A stretch of 64,000 bases of DNA from Thermogemmatispora tikiterensis (lineage in GTDB: Bacteria > Chloroflexota > Ktedonobacteria > Ktedonobacterales > Ktedonobacteraceae). Numbering within the stretch: position 1 is the first letter of the stretch; each line of letters starts with the position of its first letter. The position numbers and the translations under genes are program-made. A model generated the notes under the pieces. It did not search any database and was not told the DNA's origin. It was given only the letters and a program-made list of their open reading frames with translations. The stretch is taken from positions 388,015-452,014 of the forward strand of contig NZ_MCIF01000002.1 of NCBI RefSeq assembly GCF_003268475.1, read 5' to 3'. Positions 46,403 to 55,735 of the stretch are shown piece by piece.

Positions 46403-47059
46403 CTAGTGATGCGGAGTTGGAGTGCTCGTTGGCTTCTTGCTGTTGGGTGTAGGAGTAGTGCTCGGCTTATTTCCTGTGGGCGTGGGCGTCATGGTCGGCT
46501 TGTTGCCTGGGCTGCCACCAGATGTAGACCGCTGGAGGCAGACCTGCAGCGGCGTCGTGCCACACAGCTCCAGCGCGTCGGCCAGGTAGTGGCTCACATT
46601 AGAGTCAGAGAGTTTGCCCACCGGGTTGGTGCGGTCGTGAGCCGCCAGGTACTGTGCCAGGGACAACAACTGATCGATCTCTCCATAGCCATAGACACGG
46701 CTGGCGCTCACGCTCACGCCGCCGGTGGTTGTGCCCACAAAGGTGCCCTGGTGCAGCGCGCAGAGCGCTTTCACTGGGGCATCAGTACTGGCAGTACTCA
46801 GGTGATAGCTGGCAGCCAGCTTCTGGGCATCTGGCAGGCCCGGACAGCTCCCCGGCCCATGCGAGGGGCTTCCCTCAGCTTGCGTACTGGCATGGTGAGT
46901 AGCCTCTGAAGTCGCTGCGGCATGGGTATGAATGAATGACTGGATAACTGCTTGTCCGGTAGAGGTAGCCGCAAAAGCGGCGGTCGCGCTGCCCACAAGG
47001 AAGACTCCCGAGAGGAGCATAATCAGAGCCTTCTTCTGCAAGAGAAAGATGAGCTTCAT
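46403..47059 (-). CDS. secreted protein with Thr/Pro repeat tail
   Basis: A 218-aa exported protein. The signal peptide is MKLIFLLQKKALIMLLSGVF...ATAAFAA. A central domain of about 130 residues has four Cys and no recognised family, and the C-terminal tail of (G)NKPTxTPTP(T) repeats resembles a cell-wall-spanning linker. The same NKPT/STPTPH repeats end the anti-sigma-like protein at 47957, suggesting a common origin or partner. ATG 47059 follows AAAAGGAGAG; an upstream in-frame ATG at 47149 is rejected. It is divergent from the ECF sigma operon. Confidence 0.75.
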   Translation of the reverse strand: MKLIFLLQKKALIMLLSGVFLVGSATAAFAATSTGQAVIQSFIHTHAAATSEATHHASTQAEGSPSHGPGSCPGLPDAQKLAASYHLSTASTDAPVKALCALHQGTFVGTTTGGVSVSASRVYGYGEIDQLLSLAQYLAAHDRTNPVGKLSDSNVSHYLADALELCGTTPLQVCLQRSTSGGSPGNKPTMTPTPTGNKPSTTPTPNSKKPTSTPTPHH

Positions 47060-47288
47060 AGATCTCTCCTTTTCGCTGTTTAATAAGTTAGAAAAAGTAC
47101 CCACAAGGTACATGGCGGTTTGGGTGATCCAGGTCCAGACGCAGGGCAACCCGCCTTGACTGACCTGTGCTCGCTGAAAAAGTTGCGCGGAGGGTGTCTC
47201 AGGTTACGGCCTGAACCGGTCCTAGGATAAAAGGGAGAGCGATCTTCCCACAGCTATATGTACTGCTACAATTGGGTTGCTTCCCGTA

Positions 47289-47304
47289 CCGTAACCCGTT
47301 ACGG
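47289..47304. promoter_or_regulatory. dyad CCGTAAC-CC-GTTACGG upstream of the ECF sigma gene
   Basis: Perfect 7-bp inverted repeat 30 bp before the sigma-factor start, in the divergent region with the secreted protein gene. It may be an operator or an autoregulatory site. Confidence 0.45.
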
Positions 47305-47333
47305 GCATCTCGCCTTGAAAGGCGGAGCAGCAC

Positions 47334-47960
47334 GTGACAGAGACAATCGAGCGCCTGCTGGATCGTGCCCGCCAGGGAGATGCTGAGGCCGTGAGCATGC
47401 TCTACCAGCGCTTTTTGCCTGGTGTCTTTAGCTACGTTGCGGCTCGCGTCCCCGACCGGGCGACTGCTGAGGATCTGACCTCGGAGGTCTTCCTCCAAAT
47501 GGTCGAGGGTCTTGCCCGTCTGAGGGCGCGAGATGAGGCCAGCTTTCTCGCCTGGCTCCTGAGTATCGCGCGTCTCACAGTGGCTGGCTACTATCGCTCG
47601 CGCGAAAAAGAACCACTACTTCTCTCGCTGCAAGACCAGGGCCGGCAAGACTCGCCTGCAGACTCGCCGGTCGGGCCGATTGATGACGCTGTGCGTGATC
47701 CTCTTGCGCTGATAGAAGGTCAAGAGGACTGGCAAGCCGTTGTCCAGGCGATCAATCACCTGACTGAGGAACAGCGTCAGGTCCTCGTGAGCCGTGTGAT
47801 TCTAGGGTATGACCTTGCCACTGTTGCGCGGATGCTGGGCAAGCAAGTAAACGCAATCAAAGCGCTGCAGTTTCGCGCTTTGCAGCGTCTGCGCCGCCTC
47901 CTGGGCGATGGGTCTGGCTCCCTGCGTGTTGCTCAGAAACGGAAGGAGAGGGTACCATGA
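47334..47960 (+). CDS. ECF-type RNA polymerase sigma factor
   Basis: A 208-aa sigma-70 family protein. Region 2 contains LYQRFLPGVFSYVAARVPDR and ATAEDLTSEVFLQMVEGLAR; region 4 contains EEQRQVLVSRVILGYDLATV and ARMLGKQVNAIKALQFRALQ (helix-turn-helix). Both ends are complete. It starts at GTG 47334 and its stop overlaps the ATG of the next gene (ATGA), the usual coupling of a sigma factor with its anti-sigma partner. Confidence 0.9.
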   Translation: MTETIERLLDRARQGDAEAVSMLYQRFLPGVFSYVAARVPDRATAEDLTSEVFLQMVEGLARLRARDEASFLAWLLSIARLTVAGYYRSREKEPLLLSLQDQGRQDSPADSPVGPIDDAVRDPLALIEGQEDWQAVVQAINHLTEEQRQVLVSRVILGYDLATVARMLGKQVNAIKALQFRALQRLRRLLGDGSGSLRVAQKRKERVP

Positions 47961-49186
47961 AGCCGCTCGATGAGCGCCTTAATGACTACCTTGAGCGCCT
48001 CATGAAGGAGCAGGAGGAGGCGAGGCACCCGGTGGGCGGCTGCCCGGAGCCGGCGTTAACCCAGGAGCAGAGTCCGAGCCCGGATCTGGAGAGTCTTGTG
48101 GGCCTGGCGTGGCGTCTGCGACATGCGCCCCAGCTGCAAGTCGACCCTGAGTTCGCCAGGCAATTGGAGCGGCGTTTAGTCGACCGTTATGCGGAATTGC
48201 GTCAGCGGAGCCAGAAGCGGCGGCCTCTCTTTACCGCACTTCGCTGGCGTCCTGCCCTGGCTATTGCTCTCAGCCTGTGTCTATTGCTTTGTTTGTTCTG
48301 CACAAGTCTGCTGGTTCTGGCTGCTCAGGTCACCGATCCTGCTAATCCGCTCTACACGCTCAGGCGTTGGGAGCAGCATGTCGAGATCCAGCTGTCCAGC
48401 AATCCGGCCAGCCAGGCGACCCTGAACCTGCAGATGGCGCGAGAGCAGCTCAGTGTGCTCGTCAGGCTAGCTGACTCGGGCCAGGGGGAGGCATATCAAC
48501 AGGGCCTCCTTGATCTTGACCGACAGGTAGATGCTGCCGCTTCAGCGATCGCGAGACTACCGGCAGGCCCCCAGCGCGACCAGCTAGCCGGGGATCTGGC
48601 AGCGCTGAAATCTGATTCGATCCACGAGCTACGTCACCTGCTCTCTCGCCTTGGGCTGCCAGAGCGCCTGGCGACCACTCGTGAATTGGGGCAGTTGGGA
48701 GATACGGTTCCCACGCTGGCGCACGTGACCGTGGTGCTGCAGTCTCATTCTACTAATGGCCTCGTGACTATTACCCTGACGGGAAGCGATCTCCAGCCGG
48801 GTGCGCAGTTGCTGGTGAACGGCGCGGTGGTCGAGGCGCACGAGACTCAGCGGCAAAGTCAAGGACTGATAGTCTTTGTGACCAACTGGCAAGGGAACCA
48901 GCGCCTGCAGAGTCTGGGCATTCTCAACCCTGATGGAACAGTGGCCCAAACCAACGCCATCGCTCTCACTAGTGCTGGAGAGAGCCATCAGCGTGGTGGC
49001 AGCAGCAAACCCACGAGTACGCCAACTCCTCACGGGAACAAGCCAACGGTGTCCCCTCCGTCGCACGGTGACCAATCACTGGTCCTTCCCTATGTGGCAC
49101 GACTGGAAGCATTAGCTGAACCCGGCTGCGGAGGAGGAATAAGGGGACATACGGCCACACCAGGGTGCAGGGTGACGAAGACCTGA
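47957..49186 (+). CDS. membrane-anchored anti-sigma-like protein (DUF5667)
   Basis: A 409-aa protein. An N-terminal cytoplasmic part of about 100 residues is followed by one membrane helix (ALAIALSLCLLLCLFCTSLL). The extracytoplasmic DUF5667-like helical region is DPANPLYTLRRWEQHVEIQL and following, then a beta domain and a low-complexity KPTSTPTPHGNKPTVSP tail. It is translationally coupled to the ECF sigma gene and probably holds that factor inactive until an envelope signal arrives. Confidence 0.8.
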   Translation: MKPLDERLNDYLERLMKEQEEARHPVGGCPEPALTQEQSPSPDLESLVGLAWRLRHAPQLQVDPEFARQLERRLVDRYAELRQRSQKRRPLFTALRWRPALAIALSLCLLLCLFCTSLLVLAAQVTDPANPLYTLRRWEQHVEIQLSSNPASQATLNLQMAREQLSVLVRLADSGQGEAYQQGLLDLDRQVDAAASAIARLPAGPQRDQLAGDLAALKSDSIHELRHLLSRLGLPERLATTRELGQLGDTVPTLAHVTVVLQSHSTNGLVTITLTGSDLQPGAQLLVNGAVVEAHETQRQSQGLIVFVTNWQGNQRLQSLGILNPDGTVAQTNAIALTSAGESHQRGGSSKPTSTPTPHGNKPTVSPPSHGDQSLVLPYVARLEALAEPGCGGGIRGHTATPGCRVTKT

Positions 49187-49708
49187 GAGGATGTGCCTGT
49201 CCAGACTTGACCTGCTGGGACTGGGACCTGGGGATATGCCAGAGCCTCCGGCTGAGGGCATGAATGTACCAGCTATGGGCATAGATCAAAGCAAGGCGGA
49301 TACACTCCAGGCTGAGCTTGAGCAGGCATCTCTCAGGTCTGTGAAAGACGCCTGGCAGCGCTCTGATCTTCATGGCCATTGTCATGGGCCTTTGGATGGC
49401 TGCGTGAGATGAGGACTGCTTGCTTGGAAGGAACCGGCCAGCCTGGCGCGGCGCTTCCTCCAGGGCGAGCTGTCTCCCTCCCTCTGAGGGAGGCTCGTCT
49501 ATTGATCTCAGTGACAGTATGTCCCGGCCTGTAAGCAGAAGCCCTGCTACAGGGGGCCAATGACGGGATTAGATGATGGGTGCCTGTATGGTTCCGCGAC
49601 CCATAGCGGCCCCTTCCTACTAACTAAGCATCATTGGGGCCCAGACGTATAATCCCAATTGTGGCCGGGTCGAGCAGAAGACCTGGCCAGCCAGGAGGAA
49701 GTTGCGCT
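49187..49708. other. intergenic
   Basis: No gene or clear regulatory element can be supported in this stretch apart from the CAGGAGGAA ribosome binding site at its right end. Confidence 0.35.
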
Positions 49709-50629
49709 ATGACTTCTGAGAAGATCCCCTTTTCCAAAGAAAAAGAGACCATGCTCATGACCCTGAGCGGGCGGGCGCTTCAGAGCCAATGGGAGCGGCC
49801 CATCTTGCGCGATCCCTGGGCTGAAGCGGCGATGAAGCAGATCGATTACGATATCCGCGAACAGTATCGGGGGCCTGGATCGTGGAAGATGTGGGAGAAA
49901 ATCGGCTGTACCGTCATTGCCACACGAGCAGCAACGTTCGATATGCTGGCGAGCCGCTATCTGGCTGAGCATTCTGAGGCAGTGGTTCTCCATGTGGGCT
50001 GCGGCATGGACAGCCGTGTGTTCCGCATCGATCCGCCGGCCTCTGTTCTGTGGTTCGATATCGATTATCCCGATGTGATCGACCTGCGTCGTCGCCTCTT
50101 CCCCGAGCGAGTGGCCTATCGTCTGATCGGGGCCCCGCTCTCAGATCTGCGCTGGTTCGATGAGGTTCCGCGAGATCGGCCAGGATTGCTAATCGCTGAG
50201 GGGGTGCTGCACTACCTGAGCGAGATAGAGGTGAAAGCGCTGCTCAATGCTGTGGTGGCCCACTTTCCCAGTGGCCAGCTGATCTTCGACATCTGCAACA
50301 GGTTGATTGTGAAACGAGCAGGCTCAAACGTTGGAGGCACAGGCGCCACCTATCGGTGGGGCCTCGATGATCCAGAGGAGATCAGGCAGCTAGAGCCAAA
50401 GCTGGATCTTGTCCAGGAACTCAGGCCCAGCGAACTCATTGCCTTCTCACGCTTCCCACTCTGGGTACGGGCCCTGTTCCGCCTGATGGAGGTCAGTCCC
50501 GCGCTGTGGCGGACTGAGAGGATCGTTGTCTATCGCTATGGGCAGGCTGGCGACCTGGACGAGGCTCGTGCTCAGGCTGAGGGTGATCGCGTCGCTAAGG
50601 ACGCGGCTGGCAAAGAGAGAGCGCCGTAG
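49709..50629 (+). CDS. leucine carboxyl methyltransferase-like (COG3315) O-methyltransferase
   Basis: A 306-aa SAM-dependent methyltransferase of the LCMT/polyketide O-methyltransferase family. It has KETMLMTLSGRALQSQ and RDPWAEAAMKQI near the N-terminus, motif I VVLHVGCGMDSRVFRID, then WFDIDYPDVIDLRRRLFPE and LLIAEGVLHYLSEIEV. The substrate is unknown. ATG 49709 follows AGGAGGAAG, so the upstream 25 in-frame codons are left out. Confidence 0.85.
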   Translation: MTSEKIPFSKEKETMLMTLSGRALQSQWERPILRDPWAEAAMKQIDYDIREQYRGPGSWKMWEKIGCTVIATRAATFDMLASRYLAEHSEAVVLHVGCGMDSRVFRIDPPASVLWFDIDYPDVIDLRRRLFPERVAYRLIGAPLSDLRWFDEVPRDRPGLLIAEGVLHYLSEIEVKALLNAVVAHFPSGQLIFDICNRLIVKRAGSNVGGTGATYRWGLDDPEEIRQLEPKLDLVQELRPSELIAFSRFPLWVRALFRLMEVSPALWRTERIVVYRYGQAGDLDEARAQAEGDRVAKDAAGKERAP

Positions 50630-50938
50630 TCGCCCGGCCTTGCCGGCGAAAGGACTGGGATAACGATCTGATCCTCCGTCTGCGATCAACCTCCACCGGG
50701 GCCGTCCAGGTCCTCGGCCCCCTTCTCGTGACTGTTTCATTACCTACGCCTTGGGCAGTTCCTCAAAGATGATACAGCATCTCATGAAGACACTGCTGAA
50801 GCATCATCATCTCTGTGCGAGATAAAGCAAGCGATCTTCCCGGCCAGCTCTGATGTGGAAGGACCTCTCTTCAATCCCTTCTCCCCATAAAAAATTGATA
50901 AAAATTAATAGGTCTGCGCTTATTCCTTGCCAGCTGCA

Positions 50939-50968
50939 TTGACAGATACGCATCTCCTTATTTACACT
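50939..50968 (+). promoter_or_regulatory. promoter of the second MPWWFFRR methyltransferase
   Basis: TTGACA (50939-50944), 18-bp spacer, TACACT (50963-50968), with an approximately 130-nt leader to the gene. The surrounding AT-rich AAAAA(A/T)T(C/T)...ATAAAAAT also resembles the region upstream of the paralogue at 15612. The gap 50630-50938 holds nothing else recognisable. Confidence 0.55.
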
Positions 50969-51108
50969 CTTCACTGAACTATCTACTTCATGTGCTACAG
51001 CTGATAGAGCCTGGGAAATGATTCAAAATCTTTTTGCCTCCCCGGGAATACGATACCGGATGATAGCAGCATGGGTGATATGACGAGGAGAGAAGAAAGG
51101 AGGAGTAG

Positions 51109-52050
51109 ATGCCCTGGTGGTTTTTCCGTCGGCGCGGCGGGAGCGCGCTGTCGACAGGACCGGCGGGACAGAGCAGCGGAGCGGGTTGGCACTTGGGAGA
51201 CGTAGCCTTGCCCCGCTTACAGGGCCGGCGCCGCTACCTGCAGGAACAACCGTACTTGTTGCCCAAGGATCTCGGCGAAGTCAATCGGCTCGATTTCCAG
51301 CACTATATGTTTCGTGCCGCGCTGCGTGGGAACTACCTGGCGCCGATTGGGCAGCCGAGGCGCATTCTCGATGTGGGCTGTGGAACCGGGCGATGGGCCA
51401 TCGAGCTGGCGCAGCAATTTCCGCAGGCGGAGGTGATCGGGTTGGATCTGGAGCAGGCCAAGAGTACGAGTCGCATGCCCTCGAACTATCGCTTTGTTCG
51501 GGGGGACGTGCTGCAGGGTCTGCCGTTTGAGGAGAACACCTTTGATTTTGTGCATCAGCGTTTGCTGATCCTGGCGATTCCGCTGGTGGCCTGGCCGGGG
51601 GTGGTGCAGGAGCTGGCGCGAGTGACCGCTCCGGGTGGCTGGGTTGAGCTGCTTGAGACAAGCATCAGCTCACGCGATTGGGGAACCTGCGGGCCGGCGA
51701 TGCAGCAGCTGCTCGACTGGATGGGACAACTGGCGTCGCTGCGTGGGCTGGATACGGAGGGCGTGGTGGTGCGCTCGCTCGAACACTATCTGGCAGAGGC
51801 TGGCCTGATCAACATTCAGCGCCGTCTCCTGGAGGTCCCGGTTGGCGACTGGGGCGGGCGCCTGGGTTCGCTGGTGGCCCTGGACTTTAAAGAGGGGGCC
51901 AAAGCGGTGAGTGGGCCGATCGCCGCGCGCTTTGGCCGCTCAGAGCAGGAGGTCCTCGACATTATCGAACAGGTTAATCACGAGTGGAACGCGCTGCAGA
52001 CACGCGGCTATTTTATGATTGTCTACGGACAGAAGCCGCTCACTGGCTAA
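51109..52050 (+). CDS. class I SAM-dependent methyltransferase (MPWWFFRR family, copy 2)
   Basis: A 313-aa paralogue of the protein at 15728, sharing the start MPWWFFRR, the block EQPYLLPKDLGEVNRLDFQH, motif I ILDVGCGTGRWAIELAQQFP, and VVQELARVTAPGGWVELLE. It differs mostly in residues 10-50 and near the C-terminus. ATG 51109 follows AAAGGAGGAG. It stands alone. The substrate is unknown; having this copy away from the thiopeptide genes argues that the family has a general role. Confidence 0.85.
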   Translation: MPWWFFRRRGGSALSTGPAGQSSGAGWHLGDVALPRLQGRRRYLQEQPYLLPKDLGEVNRLDFQHYMFRAALRGNYLAPIGQPRRILDVGCGTGRWAIELAQQFPQAEVIGLDLEQAKSTSRMPSNYRFVRGDVLQGLPFEENTFDFVHQRLLILAIPLVAWPGVVQELARVTAPGGWVELLETSISSRDWGTCGPAMQQLLDWMGQLASLRGLDTEGVVVRSLEHYLAEAGLINIQRRLLEVPVGDWGGRLGSLVALDFKEGAKAVSGPIAARFGRSEQEVLDIIEQVNHEWNALQTRGYFMIVYGQKPLTG

Positions 52051-52280
52051 TTTGCCAGAAGGAGTCTGGCTTCCTCTCTGGCTCTGGTCTGGCTCTGACG
52101 TCTCGATTCTGGTCAGCAGCGCCTGACTGAGAACGCAAGCAGGAGAGCATGGCCAGCACCATCTCCCCCCTCGATGTGCCTGGGCATGCTCTCTTGTCTG
52201 CTGCATCTTTCGCACTTCTACTACTATGTTATCGCTGTATATTCCAGACGGGCGGCTGACAGGCGCAGACAGGCTGCGCT

Positions 52281-52322
52281 GGACAGGAAGGTAGAGAGCG
52301 ACAAAGCTGTCCTTCCTTTTTT
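52281..52322 (+). terminator. rho-independent terminator
   Basis: GGACAG (52281-52286) / CTGTCC (52307-52312) followed by TTCCTTTTTTAT. It lies 230 nt after the methyltransferase stop in the correct orientation. A second inverted repeat, GAGAGCATG...CATGCTCTC, lies before it at 52143-52194. Confidence 0.55.
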
Positions 52323-52468
52323 ATCCATCTTATGTACCAATTGTGGGGAATAGAGTGCTGGCACTCTGGCTGCTCTCCTCACGGAATTTCCTATAGTAGT
52401 ATATGGGCAACCTGACTGCCAGAGATCAATCAGCATCGCTCACTCTTCCATCAGCGGCCTCTGCCCCG

Positions 52469-54973
52469 TTACAGAGAGAGCACGGCGCTCGCTGTGTAGC
52501 CCACCGCCTGCTTCACTATGCCTCTGGCCGTATGCCAGCGTACCGACCAGTCTACCTGACGCTGGCCGGCAATCTGTAGCTGCCAGCCGCCTGCTGCAGT
52601 GGGCAACAGCTGCCATTCCGTAGCTACACCGCTGGCGTCCCAGACAATGCGCCCACGACCTGGAGCGCCGGGGTAGACCTCCAGCGTCACCTCGTCGGGG
52701 GCCTCCTCGTTCAGGAAAGCCCGCTCCGGTCCGAGCGGCAGCACGCTACCAGCGCGCACATAGACGGGCAGAATCTCCAGCGGTGCCACTCGTGTCACAT
52801 AGCGTCCGCCTTCCAGCCGCTCATCGCTCCAGAAATCGATCCACTCCCCGACAGGAAGATAGAGGCGGCGGGCTACTGGCTCACGCGCCTCACTAAAGAC
52901 TGGGGCCACGAGCAAGGCCGGGCCGAGCAAGTAGGCATCATCGATCACGGCGGCAGTCGGATCTGCCGGGAATTCGAGCAGCAGCGGGCGCAGCATCGGT
53001 AGTCCGTGGCTATGGGCCTCCCAGGCCAGGCTATACAGGTAGGGATTGAGGCGCAGGCGCAGCCGCGCATAGCGGCGGAAAATAGTCAGGGCTTCCTCTC
53101 CGAAGACCCAGGGTTCCCGCGGCGTGGTCCCGTGTGCCCGCGCCAGCGGTGAGAAAAGGCCGAATTGGGCCCAGCGAATATACAACTCTGGCGATGGCGG
53201 CGGCCCATAAAAGCCCCCGATGTCGTGAGCCCAGAGGCCCGGAGCACTCAGGGCCAGATTCAAGCCTCCGCGCAGAGAGCAGGCCATCGCCGCCACATCG
53301 GTTTTCGGGTCACCACCCCACTGCGCCGGATAGCGCTGCGTACCCGCCCAGCCAGAGCGCCCCCAGACAAAGCCTGGCCGTCCTGTCTCCTGAGAAATCA
53401 CCTCATGGACAGCAGCGTTGTAGAGCAGCGGATACAGATTGCGCAGCTCATGGCCGCTCATTCCATTAGCCGCGCGCGCCTCGAGCGGCACCCCCTCGCC
53501 AAAGTCCGTCTTGAAAACTGCCACCCCGGCGCGCAACAGTGGACGATGCAGATCCTGCCACCAGGCGCGCGCCGCGGGATTGGTGAAATCGACAATCGCG
53601 CGCTTGCGGCCATCGGGGGGCGGCCCTCCAAAATCGGCCCCGATCGGCTCACCCTTCTCATCACGCAAGAAGTAGCCTGCGCTCGCCGCCTCCTGGTAGC
53701 GCGGTGCCTGTTCAGAAACATAGGGCAGCTCCCAGAGCGAGACCTTAAAGCCACGCTCACCCAGCTCGCGGATCAACCCCGGCAGATCGGGAAAAGCCTC
53801 CTCGTTGACCGTGAAATCACAGGAGAGATTTGGATGCGCCAGCCAGGCCGGATCAATGTGGAGCACATCGCATGGTATCCCTTCAGCTCTGGCCCGGTTG
53901 GCAACCTCCTCCACCTCCGCCCGGCTCTGGTAGCGGCAGCGCGAAAGCCAGACGCCGAAGGCCCAGCGCGGAGGCAGCGTCGCCCGTCCAGTCAGACGCG
54001 TGTACTCTTCCAGAATCTCGCGCGCCTCCCGCCCGAAGAGTACAAACAGATCAAGGCTCGGCTCCGCGCAACGTACCAGCGCTGCCCGCGCCGAGGGCGT
54101 CCCCAATGCCAGGGTCACAGGCGTTGGCGTATGCGCAAAGAGGCCATAGCCGCGCGACGACAGCAGAAAAGGCACATTCTTATACGACCCTTCGGTCGTT
54201 GTTCCCCAGGCATCAATATTGAAGAGGTGGACCACCGTGCCGCGATGATCCAGGCGTGCGAAGCGCTCGCCCAGGCCATAGAAATGCTCAGCGGGATCGA
54301 TGGCCCACGACCAGTATGCTGCCCTCCGTTCCCCTGGTGCGGAATACAGGCCCGGCGGTGGCGTACAGAGGAGGCCATGCACATTGCGATCATCAAGCGC
54401 TGTGCGCCAGGTGACAGCCGGGGCGGCTTCACTCTCGATCTGGACCGCAAACGGATCGCGCTCCAACCTGATACTGATCCCCTTTAGCCAAGCGCGGACC
54501 CCCGTCGCTATCTCCTCGATGGAGGGCAATGGCAGCTGAGAGCCATAGGTTGCGGCCAGCACCTCTTCCAGGGCGCCGGGCGCCAGCATCCCGTAGGTCC
54601 GCTCCTGCTGTAGCGCCTCCGGCTCTCCCAGGCGCAGGCGCAGACTGCGAGGAGACACCACCTGCAGCTCCAATGTCAAGCGTGCCTCAGCAACTGGAGA
54701 CTCGCCCTGAGCGCCTGTTTCGCGCCCTGTCCCTGTCAAGTCCTCCGCCTCTGCCGGGCGATTGGGCACTCCGGTCGTCGTCATCTGCTGAGCCAGCGGC
54801 TCAGCGCTTACCACCACGGGACGGAGCGGGCCGCCCAGCGTCCGAAACGGAACCAGGGCTACCTCGGCCCGCACCCCTCCCGGGATGGCCGTTACCTGCA
54901 CCAGCCGTCTCAGATAAAGGCCCTGAGTCACCATTTCCGGCCTATCGCCGGTCATCTGCATCGCCTCGCTCAT
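52469..54973 (-). CDS. glycoside hydrolase family 31 (alpha-xylosidase YicI-like)
   Basis: An 834-aa retaining alpha-glycosidase without signal peptide, so it acts on imported sugar. The catalytic nucleophile is about Asp490 in FKTDFGEGVP; the acid/base is expected at Asp555 in RYPAQWGGD. Other GH31 landmarks are HFYGLGERFARLD, DVLHIDPAW and LWAHDIGGFYG. The RSGWAGTQRYPAQWGGD and ARAHGTTPREPW segments fit the YicI/alpha-xylosidase branch better than sulfoquinovosidases. ATG 54973 follows AGGAGGAG and overlaps the transaldolase stop by 4 nt, so it is the last gene of the sugar operon. Confidence 0.9.
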   Translation of the reverse strand: MSEAMQMTGDRPEMVTQGLYLRRLVQVTAIPGGVRAEVALVPFRTLGGPLRPVVVSAEPLAQQMTTTGVPNRPAEAEDLTGTGRETGAQGESPVAEARLTLELQVVSPRSLRLRLGEPEALQQERTYGMLAPGALEEVLAATYGSQLPLPSIEEIATGVRAWLKGISIRLERDPFAVQIESEAAPAVTWRTALDDRNVHGLLCTPPPGLYSAPGERRAAYWSWAIDPAEHFYGLGERFARLDHRGTVVHLFNIDAWGTTTEGSYKNVPFLLSSRGYGLFAHTPTPVTLALGTPSARAALVRCAEPSLDLFVLFGREAREILEEYTRLTGRATLPPRWAFGVWLSRCRYQSRAEVEEVANRARAEGIPCDVLHIDPAWLAHPNLSCDFTVNEEAFPDLPGLIRELGERGFKVSLWELPYVSEQAPRYQEAASAGYFLRDEKGEPIGADFGGPPPDGRKRAIVDFTNPAARAWWQDLHRPLLRAGVAVFKTDFGEGVPLEARAANGMSGHELRNLYPLLYNAAVHEVISQETGRPGFVWGRSGWAGTQRYPAQWGGDPKTDVAAMACSLRGGLNLALSAPGLWAHDIGGFYGPPPSPELYIRWAQFGLFSPLARAHGTTPREPWVFGEEALTIFRRYARLRLRLNPYLYSLAWEAHSHGLPMLRPLLLEFPADPTAAVIDDAYLLGPALLVAPVFSEAREPVARRLYLPVGEWIDFWSDERLEGGRYVTRVAPLEILPVYVRAGSVLPLGPERAFLNEEAPDEVTLEVYPGAPGRGRIVWDASGVATEWQLLPTAAGGWQLQIAGQRQVDWSVRWHTARGIVKQAVGYTASAVLSL

Positions 54974-55716
54974 CGCTCCTCCTGACTCCGCCGGTAGTCC
55001 TGCAAGAACGCCTCAAGGCCCGCTGTTGTCAGTGGGTGTTCGATCAGCTGCGTCAGGATCGTATAGGCCATCGTGGCGATGTGTGCGCCGGCCCTGGCGA
55101 CTGCCGTCACATGCACAGGATGGCGCAAGGCTGCCGCGATAATCTTCCCGGGTTGCTGCTGGACGCGCAATGTCTGGGCCAGATCGGCCACCAGGGCCAC
55201 CCCATCCTCGCCGACAGCATCGAGGCGACCGACAAAAGGACTCACATAGCTTGCACCCGCCGCCAGAGCTAACAGGGCCTGATTGACTGTAAAAATCAGT
55301 GTCGCGTTGATCTCTGGCCGGCGGGTCAGCCGCTGCTGCTGAGCGAAGCGGGCCCGGATCGGGCAGTCTGTCACGTGGGCGCAGCCCTGACAAGAGGCCA
55401 TGACCTCGCTCCGACTCAGGCGAGCCATCGCCTTGAGACCCTCGACGGTAGTTGGCAGCTTCACCACCACATGTGGCGACCAGGTTGCAAAATCCAGTCC
55501 CTGGGCCACCATCCCGTCGGCATCGAGGGCCACCACCTCAACACTGATTGGTACATCTGCGATCCAGCACAGCTCTTGAATGTGCCCACGCATCTCGCTC
55601 TCGCGCACGCCTGCGCGCGCCATATGGCTGGGATTGGTTGTCACGCCGCGCAGCACCCCCCAGGCGGCAGCCGCACGCACTTCCTCCAGCTGAGCTGTAT
55701 CGAGATAGAAATCCAT
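54970..55716 (-). CDS. FSA-like transaldolase with a Cys-containing insertion
   Basis: A 248-aa class I aldolase of the small transaldolase/fructose-6-phosphate aldolase family. It starts MDFYLDTAQLEEVRAA, contains GVTTNPS, the Schiff-base lysine Lys86 (VVVKLPTT), NATLIFTVNQALLALAAGA and YVSPFVGRLD. The family is normally about 215-220 aa; here residues about 102-134 are an insertion between GLKAMARL and the NATLIF strand that contains C109-x2-C112-x5-C118. That could bind a metal or shape the active site. It should cleave a ketose (phosphate) into two trioses. ATG 55716 follows AAGGAGG. Confidence 0.88.
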   Translation of the reverse strand: MDFYLDTAQLEEVRAAAAWGVLRGVTTNPSHMARAGVRESEMRGHIQELCWIADVPISVEVVALDADGMVAQGLDFATWSPHVVVKLPTTVEGLKAMARLSRSEVMASCQGCAHVTDCPIRARFAQQQRLTRRPEINATLIFTVNQALLALAAGASYVSPFVGRLDAVGEDGVALVADLAQTLRVQQQPGKIIAAALRHPVHVTAVARAGAHIATMAYTILTQLIEHPLTTAGLEAFLQDYRRSQEER

Positions 55717-55735
55717 AACCTGGCAACCTCCTTTG

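Noticed and set aside
53165..54487. 440-codon plus-strand open frame opposite the GH31 gene
   Set aside because: Antisense shadow; the minus-strand product has complete GH31 catalytic motifs.
52469..54973. Calling the GH31 enzyme a sulfoquinovosidase
   Set aside because: The nucleophile region KTDFGEGVP and the RYPAQWGGD/DIGGFYG layout match the YicI-type branch; I cannot see the sulfonate-binding signature of YihQ.
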